DNA from: CAYYGL01 sp964471235 | Lineage (GTDB): Bacteria; Calditrichota; Calditrichia; RBG-13-44-9; J075 | NCBI GenBank assembly: GCA_964471235.1 | Contig: CAYYGL010000153.1 | Coordinates: 1-11,630 of the forward strand | Reading direction: 5' to 3' | DNA length: 11,630 nt | Part shown: positions 1-6,263 of the stretch, piece after piece | Layout: each line of letters begins with the position of its first letter | Position numbering within the stretch: the stretch's first letter is position 1 | Notes under the pieces: generated by a model | Told to the model about the DNA's origin: nothing | Database searches by the model: none | What the model saw: only the letters and a program-made list of their open reading frames with translations | Program-made: the position numbers and the translations under genes

Positions 1-182
1 TCGATGTGCTGGGCAGGGAGGTAAAAACGTTGGCGGATGGCATCGTCCCGCCCGGTAGCCATACCATGCAGTGGGATGGTAGAAACAATGCCGGTCAGGT
101 TTCCGCCTCCGGGATATATTTTTACCGCCTTCGGGCAGGTGAAGACTTTGTGCAAACCCGGAAAATGATGCTCTTGAAGTGA
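1..182 (+). CDS. 3' end of a T9SS-secreted protein (type A sorting domain), truncated by the window edge
   Basis: The reading frame is open from base 3 to the TGA at 180-182 and gives about 59 residues. They match the C-terminal half of a type IX secretion type A sorting domain: a 'DVLGREVKTL' strand, then 'WDGRNNAGQ', then 'SGIYFYRL', ending in 'RKMMLLK'. In this family the domain directs the protein across the outer membrane through the T9SS and is usually cleaved at the surface. The cargo part lies outside the window, so its function is unknown. The stop codon overlaps a GTG start of the next gene (GTGA, 179-182), which suggests translational coupling. The domain call is firm. The identity of the whole protein cannot be given. 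Confidence 0.9.
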   Translation, partial: DVLGREVKTLADGIVPPGSHTMQWDGRNNAGQVSASGIYFYRLRAGEDFVQTRKMMLLK

Positions 183-1207
183 GCAGGAAAAAGGCATTCC
201 ACAAGATGGGATATATCATGCACAGAGGTATAATCTGCATCGTTATTCTGGCAATTCTGGGGATTAGCAGCAGCCTCTTTGGGGATGATTCCCTGTCTGT
301 CGGGAATAGTTCTCCGTCGCTTCGGTTGAGGTCCAAACATCTTCCTGTTGATGAAACGCTGCGGAAAATCCCAACGTCTTCTCCTCTCATGGAGCATCTA
401 TCCAAAAAGCGATTATACCTCGTTTCCGGTGTAACGTTTCTGGGGATGACCGCCACCTATATCGCCCATATCAAACCCTGGTGGTCCGGAAAAAAGCAGG
501 GGTTTCGTTTCAAATTTGACTGGGTGAACAACTACTGGCTGGAGATTGACAAATTCGGGCATTTTTATGCCAACATGCAACTGACCCGGTTAACCGCCAC
601 CATGTTCCGCTTTGCCGGGGTTAGCTATCGCAAATCCCTGTGGATTGGCGCCGGTAACAGTTTACTGCTCTACACCGCTTTTGAACTAACCGATGCCGGT
701 TTTGCCGACTGGGGATTCAGCGTGCCGGATTATGTGGCAAATATTCTGGGTGCCGGGTATCCGTTGCTGCAAGAGTATGCGCCGCTATTTCGCCATTTTC
801 AATTTAAGATGAGCTACCTGCCCTCACGCTACTACAAAAGCGACCGTTATGCCGCCACCCCGGGATTCATTGATTACCAGGCGTATCCCTACCCGGCGGG
901 CGATTACGACGGGATGACCTTCTGGTTGAGCGCTGATGTGGATTGGCTGCTGCCCCATTCTGTGAAACCTTTTTGGCCCGACTGGTTAAACATCGCGGTG
1001 GGTTATGGTGCGGAGAATCTGCCCCAGGCGAATCAGGCATTGAAAAACCGGCTATGGTATATCGGTTTGGATTATAATTTGGTAAAATTGCCCAGCAGAT
1101 CACCATTTCTGAAATCGATCAAGTCTTTGTTGAACGCCATCCATTTCCCGGCGCCGGCAATTCGCGTGGATGGAAGCGGTCATGTTGCTTATGTGGTTTA
1201 TTTTTAA
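179..1207 (+). CDS. DUF2279-like exported envelope protein
   Basis: This frame encodes 342 residues from GTG 179. An in-frame ATG at 218 begins 'MHRGIICIVILAILGISSSL', a good signal peptide or membrane anchor, so the true start may be 206 or 218. No start has a strong ribosome-binding site. A second hydrophobic stretch lies at about residues 79-97. The core carries 'DKFGHFY' (124-130) and 'ELTDAGFADWGFSVPDYVANILGA' split over 169-192. These acidic and aromatic signatures resemble the DUF2279 family of Bacteroidetes-type bacteria, which has no established biochemical role. The C-terminus ('NIAVGYGAENL', 'RLWYIGLDYNL') reads like amphipathic beta strands and suggests an outer-membrane or periplasmic location. 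The four-base overlap with the preceding T9SS cargo gene suggests co-expression. Family recognition is by eye and the function is unknown. Confidence 0.8.
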   Translation: MSRKKAFHKMGYIMHRGIICIVILAILGISSSLFGDDSLSVGNSSPSLRLRSKHLPVDETLRKIPTSSPLMEHLSKKRLYLVSGVTFLGMTATYIAHIKPWWSGKKQGFRFKFDWVNNYWLEIDKFGHFYANMQLTRLTATMFRFAGVSYRKSLWIGAGNSLLLYTAFELTDAGFADWGFSVPDYVANILGAGYPLLQEYAPLFRHFQFKMSYLPSRYYKSDRYAATPGFIDYQAYPYPAGDYDGMTFWLSADVDWLLPHSVKPFWPDWLNIAVGYGAENLPQANQALKNRLWYIGLDYNLVKLPSRSPFLKSIKSLLNAIHFPAPAIRVDGSGHVAYVVYF

Positions 1208-1262
1208 AGGAAATCCGAAACTAAATTTCAGATAACATTAGATGAAACTGAAAGGAGAAATC

Positions 1263-1763
1263 ATGAAAATTAAAACCCAAATTCCTTTCCCACGGGAACC
1301 GGGAAAGTTGCTGCTCATGCTCGGAACATCATTCATTCTGCTCATGGCAGCCTGCCAGAGTTTGGATTTTCCGATTATCGGTGCCAGCGACAACGGAGAA
1401 GAAAGCAACCGGCCGGAATCAAACAACATCGTGGGGATATGGGAGTGGATGGAATCTGCCCAGGGAGAAGGGACCACCGTAGGCGATCCAACTTCCGTAC
1501 AAACACCCAATGCCAATGACAGACGAACATTGCAGTTTAATTCCAATGGCACATATATCTGGCAACAGACCAATGATAATGGGGATGTGCTGTTAACCGA
1601 TGCGGGCACCTGGCGGGGGCAGGGCTCCGATCTGATTTACAACGAAGACAGCCAGCGGGTTACTTATCAATATGAAATTGCTAACAACCGACTCACCCTG
1701 ACCCGCATCAGTGTCGATGGTGAGTTTGGTTATTGGCTGCGGGAGAAGTGGCAAAGAAAGTAA
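1263..1763 (+). CDS. Small lipoprotein with a lipocalin-like beta domain
   Basis: The start is placed at ATG 1263, not the in-frame ATG at 1242, because AAAGGAGA sits just upstream of 1263 at good Shine-Dalgarno spacing. The product is 166 residues. The N-terminus has basic residues, a hydrophobic run (LLLMLGTSFILLMAAC) and a lipobox LMAA-C, so it should be lipidated at that cysteine and anchored in a membrane. After a short Ser/Asn/Glu-rich linker, the domain begins 'IVGIWEWMES' and continues with alternating strands: 'LQFNSNGTYIWQQ', 'GTWRGQGSDLIY', 'YQYEIANNRLTLTR'. This 'GxWxW ... F.nGTY ... G.W...' layout is typical of small lipocalin-like domains found in FCB lipoproteins. The ligand is unknown. 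It follows the DUF2279 gene by 55 bases and is probably in the same transcription unit. Confidence 0.85.
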   Translation: MKIKTQIPFPREPGKLLLMLGTSFILLMAACQSLDFPIIGASDNGEESNRPESNNIVGIWEWMESAQGEGTTVGDPTSVQTPNANDRRTLQFNSNGTYIWQQTNDNGDVLLTDAGTWRGQGSDLIYNEDSQRVTYQYEIANNRLTLTRISVDGEFGYWLREKWQRK

Positions 1764-1910
1764 TGAGCGCCCCCGGGGATGCCATATCCTGACAGCACAT
1801 CGCAGGAGTCAACCAATATGTTCCCTGATCCGACGTGTACAATTTTGGAAGAATTTTTCTATCATTCTTAGAATTTTAAGTGTATACTTGTAATAATCAA
1901 GGGGGGTATC

Positions 1911-2819
1911 ATGTTTCGGACAAAATTTAATTATATTTTTTTTGCGATCATTTTCCTCGGGGGAATGGTGTATAGCCAGGATTTTACCGGGGAATATGTT
2001 ATCCACACTGAAAGCGGCGTGGTAACGTTGACTCTACAAGTTGACCGCCAGGGACTATACCAGGGGGCATTGCAAGGTGCAGGAAATTCGTTTGACCTGG
2101 AAGGTATGGTTCAGGATGGATTTTTAACCGGCAGGGTCGGAGAGCAGGGAGTTATCTTCCAGGCGCAGCTTAGCGGTAATTCTCTCACCCTCCGTATGGT
2201 GGAAACGGATGGTGCCGGAAACCCCATCGCCGCAACCGCCCAGACGTTTGTCTTCCAGCGGCGCTCAGGTAGTCCGGGCAATGAAAAACCTCAAGAAAAA
2301 CCGCAGGATCGTCAAATTGTTATAAACGGGACAGCACTGAATCCCGCTCAAATAGAGGAAATCCGCAAGATGTATGGTGTTGAACCCAAACCGGGAAACT
2401 ACTGGTATGATGCACGGAGCGGTTTGTATGGGGTGATGGGATACCCGGCTTTCGGGTTTATGCTGCCCGGGCACAAATTTGGTACCCTGGACAGCCAGGC
2501 GTCCAGGGGGAATACCGGTGTTTTTGTGAACGGCAGGGAGTTGCCACTGAACGAATACACAGTATGGAGCTACATTGTGGGGAATTGGATACAACCGGGG
2601 CGCTACTGGCTGGATGGCAACGGCAATGCCGGATATGAAGGCAGCCCGATACCGGTAATTAATTTATACGCCGCGGCACAGCAGAACGCTTACCGGGGGC
2701 AGGGAAGTGGGGGCGACAATTTCTGGTCAACCCGCTTCAGTGCCGGTAACAGCAATGCCAATAACACCCAGGGGTATGTCAGCGTACCCGGATATGGTCC
2801 GGTCGGTTATGGGTTTTAA
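1911..2819 (+). CDS. Secreted protein with two NG..L/PG.YW repeat modules
   Basis: The 302-residue product starts at ATG 1911 behind a strong AAGGGGGGT ribosome-binding site. A TATACT -10-like box at 1883-1888 may give it its own promoter, but no clear -35 box is visible. Residues 1-22 form a signal peptide ending YSQ. Residues 24-117 are a beta-rich domain (FTGEYVIHTESGVVTLTLQV and following strands), then a Pro/Lys/Glu linker (about 120-135). Two related modules follow. One is at about 136-180 ('VINGTALNPAQIEEI', 'PGNYWYDARSGLYGVMG'), the other at about 204-251 ('VNGRELPLNEY', 'PGRYWLDGNGNAGYEG'). Such paired NG..L...PGRYW modules occur in uncharacterised exported proteins of several phyla. 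The C-terminus is Gly/Asn/Tyr-rich and low in complexity. I recognise the architecture but not a function. Confidence 0.85.
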   Translation: MFRTKFNYIFFAIIFLGGMVYSQDFTGEYVIHTESGVVTLTLQVDRQGLYQGALQGAGNSFDLEGMVQDGFLTGRVGEQGVIFQAQLSGNSLTLRMVETDGAGNPIAATAQTFVFQRRSGSPGNEKPQEKPQDRQIVINGTALNPAQIEEIRKMYGVEPKPGNYWYDARSGLYGVMGYPAFGFMLPGHKFGTLDSQASRGNTGVFVNGRELPLNEYTVWSYIVGNWIQPGRYWLDGNGNAGYEGSPIPVINLYAAAQQNAYRGQGSGGDNFWSTRFSAGNSNANNTQGYVSVPGYGPVGYGF

Positions 2820-2895
2820 CGGCTTCTCCATTGCATGAGGGGCAAGTTGGATGGGGTTTCGTCGGAAAAGTGTTCTTTCCATTGTTATTGAATAT

Positions 2896-2927
2896 CCGAA
2901 GGGAACAGTAGTACCCATCCCCTTCGG
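2896..2927. terminator. Inverted repeat between convergent genes, possible bidirectional terminator
   Basis: CCGAAGGG (2896-2903) pairs perfectly with CCCTTCGG (2920-2927) across a 16-base loop. It lies midway between the stop of the plus-strand gene at 2819 and the stop of the minus-strand cytochrome gene at 2962. There is no adjoining T-tract, so intrinsic termination is a guess from position and pairing only. Confidence 0.35.
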
Positions 2928-2961
2928 AGCAATCAATATCTCTGTTCTTTTCCGATAAAGC

Positions 2962-3531
2962 TTATTTTTTCTTCTTCGGAACCGGGTGGGCAATCTTTTC
3001 CCAGCGCTCCTTGAAGTTAAATTCTTTAAAGGTGGGACTTTCATCATTATGGCATTTCCGACATAACTTTTCGGCACTGCCATCTTCTACACTATAGAAC
3101 TTCAGTCCTTTCTGAATTGCTAACTCCCGGTCTTTCATGATTTTCTTTTTCTTATACAAAGAACCGGGACCATGACAACCCTCACATTGCACACCATCTT
3201 CCTTCTTGAACTTCGGACCCAGTAAACTGGCATCGGCATCATACGCCGTCACATGGCATTTCAAACATTGCGGTGATTCATAAGCCGGCTTCGCTAATCC
3301 TTTTTCCTTGGCAATCTTTGCTGCTTTCTCACCCTTTAACGTCTCATAAGCCTTGGCATGTTTACTCTCCGACCAGATTTGGAATTGTTTACCCTGCTTA
3401 ACGGTCTTGTGGCATTTCTTGCATTTGACGACTCCCACATATTTTGCCGTTTTAGCTGATGCACTGGTGGCTTCCTGACCATAGAGGGAAAAAAGTAGAG
3501 AGATTAACAATAAAAAGTACAAGAGTTTCAT
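2962..3531 (-). CDS. Exported tetraheme c-type cytochrome (cytochrome c554-like)
   Basis: The start is placed at the ATG whose first base is 3531, because GGAGG lies about 9 bases upstream; the frame is open further, to 3597. The product is 189 residues. Residues 1-18 are a signal peptide (MKLLYFLLLISLLFSLYG), so it acts in the periplasm or on the envelope. Four CXXCH heme-attachment motifs are visible: CKKCH 37-41, CLKCH 89-93, CEGCH 116-120 and CRKCH 157-161. His58 in 'SESKHAKAY' and His182 in 'KIAHPVP' are candidate distal ligands. The order 'SKHA ... CLKCHVTAYD ... GVQCEGCHGPGS' is typical of the cytochrome c554-type multiheme family, which carries electrons in the periplasm. The protein is very lysine-rich and ends in KKKK, suggesting a strongly basic surface and an acidic partner. 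No redox enzyme gene is adjacent, so the partner is unknown. It stands alone and converges on the plus-strand genes. Confidence 0.93.
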   Translation of the reverse strand: MKLLYFLLLISLLFSLYGQEATSASAKTAKYVGVVKCKKCHKTVKQGKQFQIWSESKHAKAYETLKGEKAAKIAKEKGLAKPAYESPQCLKCHVTAYDADASLLGPKFKKEDGVQCEGCHGPGSLYKKKKIMKDRELAIQKGLKFYSVEDGSAEKLCRKCHNDESPTFKEFNFKERWEKIAHPVPKKKK

Positions 3532-3566
3532 CTTACAATCCTCCATATCTTGGTAACGGGTAGGAG

Positions 3567-3597
3567 AATATAAATCTTTTATGTTCCCAAAATCCAA
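3567..3597 (-). promoter_or_regulatory. Candidate promoter of the tetraheme cytochrome gene
   Basis: Read on the minus strand, TTGGAT (3592-3597) could be a -35 box. It is followed after 17 bases by TTTATA (3569-3574), or after 19 bases by TATATT (3567-3572), as a -10 box. The start codon is about 36 bases further on. The match is to the general housekeeping consensus only. FCB bacteria often use a different consensus, so the call is tentative. Confidence 0.35.
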
Positions 3598-3687
3598 ACA
3601 TTTTTAAAAATATTGTCACGATTCAGCTATATCCCGTTTGTGTCATTCCGCCATTTTTCAGTGTCTTGCCATCATCATCTGAAAAGA

Positions 3688-3745
3688 ACCTCACCCATCC
3701 CCACCCCAGCTCCGTTTTTTGGGGCGGGAGGGGGTTGGGTGAGGT
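3688..3745. repeat. G/C-rich hairpin repeat (CCTCACCC type)
   Basis: ACCTCACCCA (3688-3697) pairs perfectly with TGGGTGAGGT (3736-3745). The inner C-rich run (3698-3707) pairs imperfectly with the G-rich run (3721-3735) around a T6 stretch. One strand would fold into a long hairpin; the other strand has G-runs. Sequences of this kind are common dispersed intergenic repeats in many bacterial genomes. No gene is encoded here. Confidence 0.65.
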
Positions 3746-3837
3746 GAAAAAACAACCACTTAACGATGAATAAGAACCAATGAAAGAAAAACATCTAATT
3801 TGCAGGTAAAACTGAATAATTACAAAATATTGAGAAA

Positions 3838-3846
3838 GATTCAGGA
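3838..3846 (+). repeat. Left copy of the 9-bp target-site duplication
   Basis: GATTCAGGA abuts the outer end of the left terminal inverted repeat. The identical nine bases recur at 4090-4098, directly outside the right inverted repeat, as expected after transposition. Confidence 0.8.
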
Positions 3847-4089
3847 GGGCGCATGACAAATTGCATGTTAGAAGATTCCTCCAACGGAGCCACTTCATGA
3901 CGGCATTCCACCCGCCGCGGCGGGATACAGCCGGAATGACATAAAAAGCAGCACCCTGGCTGTCATTCCGGCCCCGACGGGGGGCGTTGCTCCGAATGCC
4001 ACAAAGTGACCCCGCCACAACGTGGTGACGTCGTCATTGGGGCAGGAATCCCCTAATCTTTTTTGATTTGTGCAATTTGCCATGCGCCC
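3847..4089. mobile_element. MITE-like non-autonomous insertion, 243 bp
   Basis: The ends are GGGCGCATGACAAATTGCA (3847-3865) and, inverted, GGGCGCATGGCAAATTGCA (4071-4089), matching at 18 of 19 positions. A perfect 9-bp direct repeat flanks both ends. The interior encodes no transposase. It is itself palindromic: CCGGAATGACA (3931-3941) faces TGTCATTCCGG (3961-3971). CCCGCCGCGGCGGG (3911-3924) is a perfect 14-bp palindrome, and CCCCGACGGGG (3972-3982) is another small hairpin. Motifs such as CACTT..TG..GGCATTC recur in inverted order in both halves, so most of the element is a degenerate long palindrome. Short open frames across it (for example 3895-4083 minus) are by-products. A 9-bp duplication is known for IS4/Tn10-, IS1- and some IS256-type transposases. 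The mobilising family here is not recognised. Confidence 0.8.
3931..3971. repeat. Central inverted repeat of the MITE (GTCATTCC type)
   Basis: The arms CCGGAATGACA and TGTCATTCCGG are perfect over 11 bp, separated by 19 bases. The ten bases TGTCATTCCG also occur at 3641-3650, outside the element. GTCATTCC-type palindromes are widespread dispersed repeats in bacteria, so the element may have formed around, or captured, such a repeat. Confidence 0.7.
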
Positions 4090-4098
4090 GATTCAGGA
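4090..4098 (+). repeat. Right copy of the 9-bp target-site duplication
   Basis: GATTCAGGA here is identical to 3838-3846 and directly follows the right inverted repeat. Removing the element plus one copy would restore a continuous GATTCAGGA site. Confidence 0.8.
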
Positions 4099-4561
4099 TT
4101 CCCACTGTTTTGTTATCCGTTGCCGGGAAGGGAAGAGGGAACCGCCCTATTTCTCCTAAGCTAACTTTCATCATCTTATTCTGCCGGGAATATCAACTTC
4201 CGCAAACAGGAATTCTTTTCGATTGCCCGATACTTGGCACTCCCTTCTCCATAAGAGATTCTTTTCAATCGGAATAATTCGCTTGATGAAGTGCTACTGT
4301 GGAAGCTAACATCAAAAAAAACAGTTGAAATCAGTAATTCTATTCCGTAAGTTCACTGGCAATCCGTAGGAATAATCATAGTTTTTTACACACTTTTTTG
4401 CATAAACTGCATCTGTGCCATCAAATTAAATTATGCCTCGGTAGAACGGCTTATCAATTGTATGCACCAATTTAGAAAATTTACAACAATTTAGTTCTAT
4501 GAAAACGATAGTATCGCAATAACATCTTTTCAACCTAACTTCCCTGGTGAAGCTATCCTTT

Positions 4562-4588
4562 TCCCGAAGGGAGCACTTTGTGCCGGGA
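4562..4588 (+). other. Bulged hairpin in the operon leader
   Basis: TCCCG (4562-4566) pairs with CGGGA (4584-4588), and the adjoining GCAC-TTT-GTGC (4573-4583) forms the tip. Bases 4567-4572 are bulged. A flanking CTTTTCC/GGAAAAAG pair could extend it. It does not match any riboswitch consensus I can recall. There is no T-tract behind it. Confidence 0.3.
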
Positions 4589-4774
4589 GAACCCCCTTCT
4601 TTTGGAAAAAGAGAGGAACACAGGGGAGAGTTTTATCATCAAACGATGTGAAAATTATAAGTTTTTCCAGGCACGAAAGGGTTATAAATATGTTTAAGGT
4701 CATATTTTCAAAACCCGCTACTTCCGGCTATACGGTCGTATCGGTGTTATTCAACTGAATGGAGGCGTTTTATA

Positions 4775-4784
4775 ACCTATAGGT
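4775..4784 (+). promoter_or_regulatory. Perfect 10-bp palindrome overlapping the ribosome-binding site
   Basis: ACCTATAGGT is fully self-complementary. Its right half supplies the AGGTG ribosome-binding site for ATG 4791. With no loop it would not form an RNA hairpin readily, so a protein operator is the likelier role if it has one. Chance occurrence is possible. Confidence 0.3.
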
Positions 4785-4790
4785 GAAAAA

Positions 4791-6212
4791 ATGAAAAATT
4801 ATCTGTGGATAACAGCGGTATCTATTCTGGTGATGAATGGGTTGTTTGCCCAGGAGGGAATCAAATTGCAAGGAGAGCCGCTGGAAGTGTTATCCAGCGA
4901 GAACGAGTTGTTGAGTGGTGACCTTGCCGAACCGCACTTTGCTCCTCCGCCATTACAAATGATTTCCTTTATCCGCCGGCATGGGGAGAGTCAGGACCTC
5001 TACCTGTATGATATTTCCGAGAAGACTCTGATTCCCGTTCGCCCGGAACTACCGACCCGGGGAGTAAGTCTGCCGGACAGTGCCCGGGAGCAGGTCAATT
5101 ACTGTGCCGACCTGGATTGGCGTACCCTGCCGGATAAAGAGGGGCGGAATTGGTTTGCTTTTGTTTGTGAAACCGAAGAGGGCTCTCGGGATATTTTTAT
5201 CGGCTATGAAGGGATTGAGGAGTATCTCCGCTTAACGACGGCGGCTGAAAATGATTACGAACCGCGCTGGTCACCGGACGGCAAATCCATTGCCTTTATC
5301 TCGGAACGAAGCGGTAACGGCGATATTTACCTGCTGAAAAATCTGGATCGGGTGATTGCCACATCGAATCTCTCCAAGATGAAACTGGTGCAGCTCAGTC
5401 AGACCAGTGGCGATGAAATGGACCTTGCCTGGAACCCGGACCCCAAAGCGCACCTGCTGGCATACTCCCGGCGGGTACATTACCCGGGGCGTGCCCTGGC
5501 AACTTATCAGATTGAAGTGATGGATGTGAAACAGGACGGCAAATATGTTTACCCGGTAACCGACGATCCCCTCACCCATTACACCCACCCCTTGTGGGAT
5601 CCCCAAACCGGGGGGAAGCTGCTCTTCATTGGGCAGTCTATTGTGCGGGAATTGAAGCCGGTCCTCTACCTGAGCGAACTGACCTGGAATAAAGATAATC
5701 AATTACAAAATAAGGTTCTGGAAGGGTATAAGACCGTTATCATGAAAAATGTGCGCCTGGATTACACCCCGGCAATCTGGTTGAGCGGGGGAGAAGGGGT
5801 GCTGGTGCAGCAGGATGTGAAAGAGCAGAACTATCCGCTGTATGCCATCAACATTCCCCGCTGGTTTAACCAGCAGGAAGGCGCGGTGGAATACCTGGAA
5901 GAGTTACACAGCCGTTTTCCCTTTATTATGGATTTTGATGTGCGGAAGAATAATTTTGTCTTTACCACCCGGGAAGGGGAATACACCAAAATTTACATTG
6001 CCCAGATTTACGGGGAGGATATTGCAGTGTATGATAAACCTGCCTATGTGTTAAGTCATCCCGGCAGGGGCGGCTTTTTTACCAGCGCTTATTTTCTGAG
6101 CGGCACCGCAGCGGCTGCCGCCGGGGCGATCACCTATTTCCTCCTGCAAGGGGGGAATGCACAAACCGCCCGGGTACCGGAACCCATCGGGCTGCCGCCC
6201 AGTATGCCCTGA
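4791..6212 (+). CDS. Exported TolB/PD40-type beta-propeller protein with C-terminal hydrophobic anchor
   Basis: The product is 473 residues; ATG 4791 follows AGGTG at suitable spacing. Residues 1-21 are a signal peptide ending FAQ. The clearest domain signature is a PD40/WD40-like TolB strand motif at 155-182: 'NDYEPRWSPDGKSIAFISER' followed by 'GDIYLLKN'. Related but weaker blades are seen near 57-82, 104-140, 208-226, 256-281, 322-353 and 376-404, consistent with a six- or seven-bladed propeller. Residues 429-452 (FFTSAYFLSG, five alanines, ITYFLL) look like a transmembrane helix with a short Pro-rich tail. The protein is therefore probably held in the envelope with its propeller in the periplasm. 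Such propellers usually bind proteins or glycans, and no catalytic residues are evident. The next gene starts 51 bases downstream and is probably co-transcribed, which suggests a link to the large T9SS cargo. Confidence 0.87.
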   Translation: MKNYLWITAVSILVMNGLFAQEGIKLQGEPLEVLSSENELLSGDLAEPHFAPPPLQMISFIRRHGESQDLYLYDISEKTLIPVRPELPTRGVSLPDSAREQVNYCADLDWRTLPDKEGRNWFAFVCETEEGSRDIFIGYEGIEEYLRLTTAAENDYEPRWSPDGKSIAFISERSGNGDIYLLKNLDRVIATSNLSKMKLVQLSQTSGDEMDLAWNPDPKAHLLAYSRRVHYPGRALATYQIEVMDVKQDGKYVYPVTDDPLTHYTHPLWDPQTGGKLLFIGQSIVRELKPVLYLSELTWNKDNQLQNKVLEGYKTVIMKNVRLDYTPAIWLSGGEGVLVQQDVKEQNYPLYAINIPRWFNQQEGAVEYLEELHSRFPFIMDFDVRKNNFVFTTREGEYTKIYIAQIYGEDIAVYDKPAYVLSHPGRGGFFTSAYFLSGTAAAAAGAITYFLLQGGNAQTARVPEPIGLPPSMP

Positions 6213-6263
6213 GGCGGATACTAAACTTTCCCGGAAAAAAAACCAAACTCCTGTGGAGCCAAT

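Larger units (their letters stand above)
4099..4790. other. Long AT-rich non-coding leader upstream of the PD40/ASH operon
   Basis: I see no credible gene in these 692 bases. An open frame at 4068-4277 begins inside the mobile element, lacks a recognisable domain and is rejected. The stretch holds several small structures: a direct repeat CAATTTAG (4468-4475 and 4487-4494), a dyad CGATA-g-TATCG (4506-4516), a bulged hairpin (4562-4588), a dyad ATACG-gt-CGTAT (4730-4741), and a palindrome overlapping the next ribosome-binding site. It probably contains the promoter and 5' untranslated region of the gene at 4791, but I could not place a convincing -35/-10 pair. Confidence 0.6.

Noticed and set aside
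1238..1609. 123-residue minus-strand frame opposite the lipoprotein gene
   Set aside because: The plus strand has a lipobox, a strong ribosome-binding site and a domain-like sequence. The antisense frame has none of these.
3623..4083. Two minus-strand frames (131 and 62 residues) across the repeat region
   Set aside because: They are translations of the hairpin repeat and the MITE, with typical palindrome-derived peptides and no start signals.
4068..4277. 69-residue plus-strand frame
   Set aside because: It begins inside the right inverted repeat of the mobile element, has no ribosome-binding site, and no recognisable domain.
4562..4620. Known riboswitch class in the operon leader
   Set aside because: The hairpins do not carry the conserved core of any riboswitch I can recall (cobalamin, c-di-GMP, TPP, SAM). 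Only an unnamed structure can be supported.
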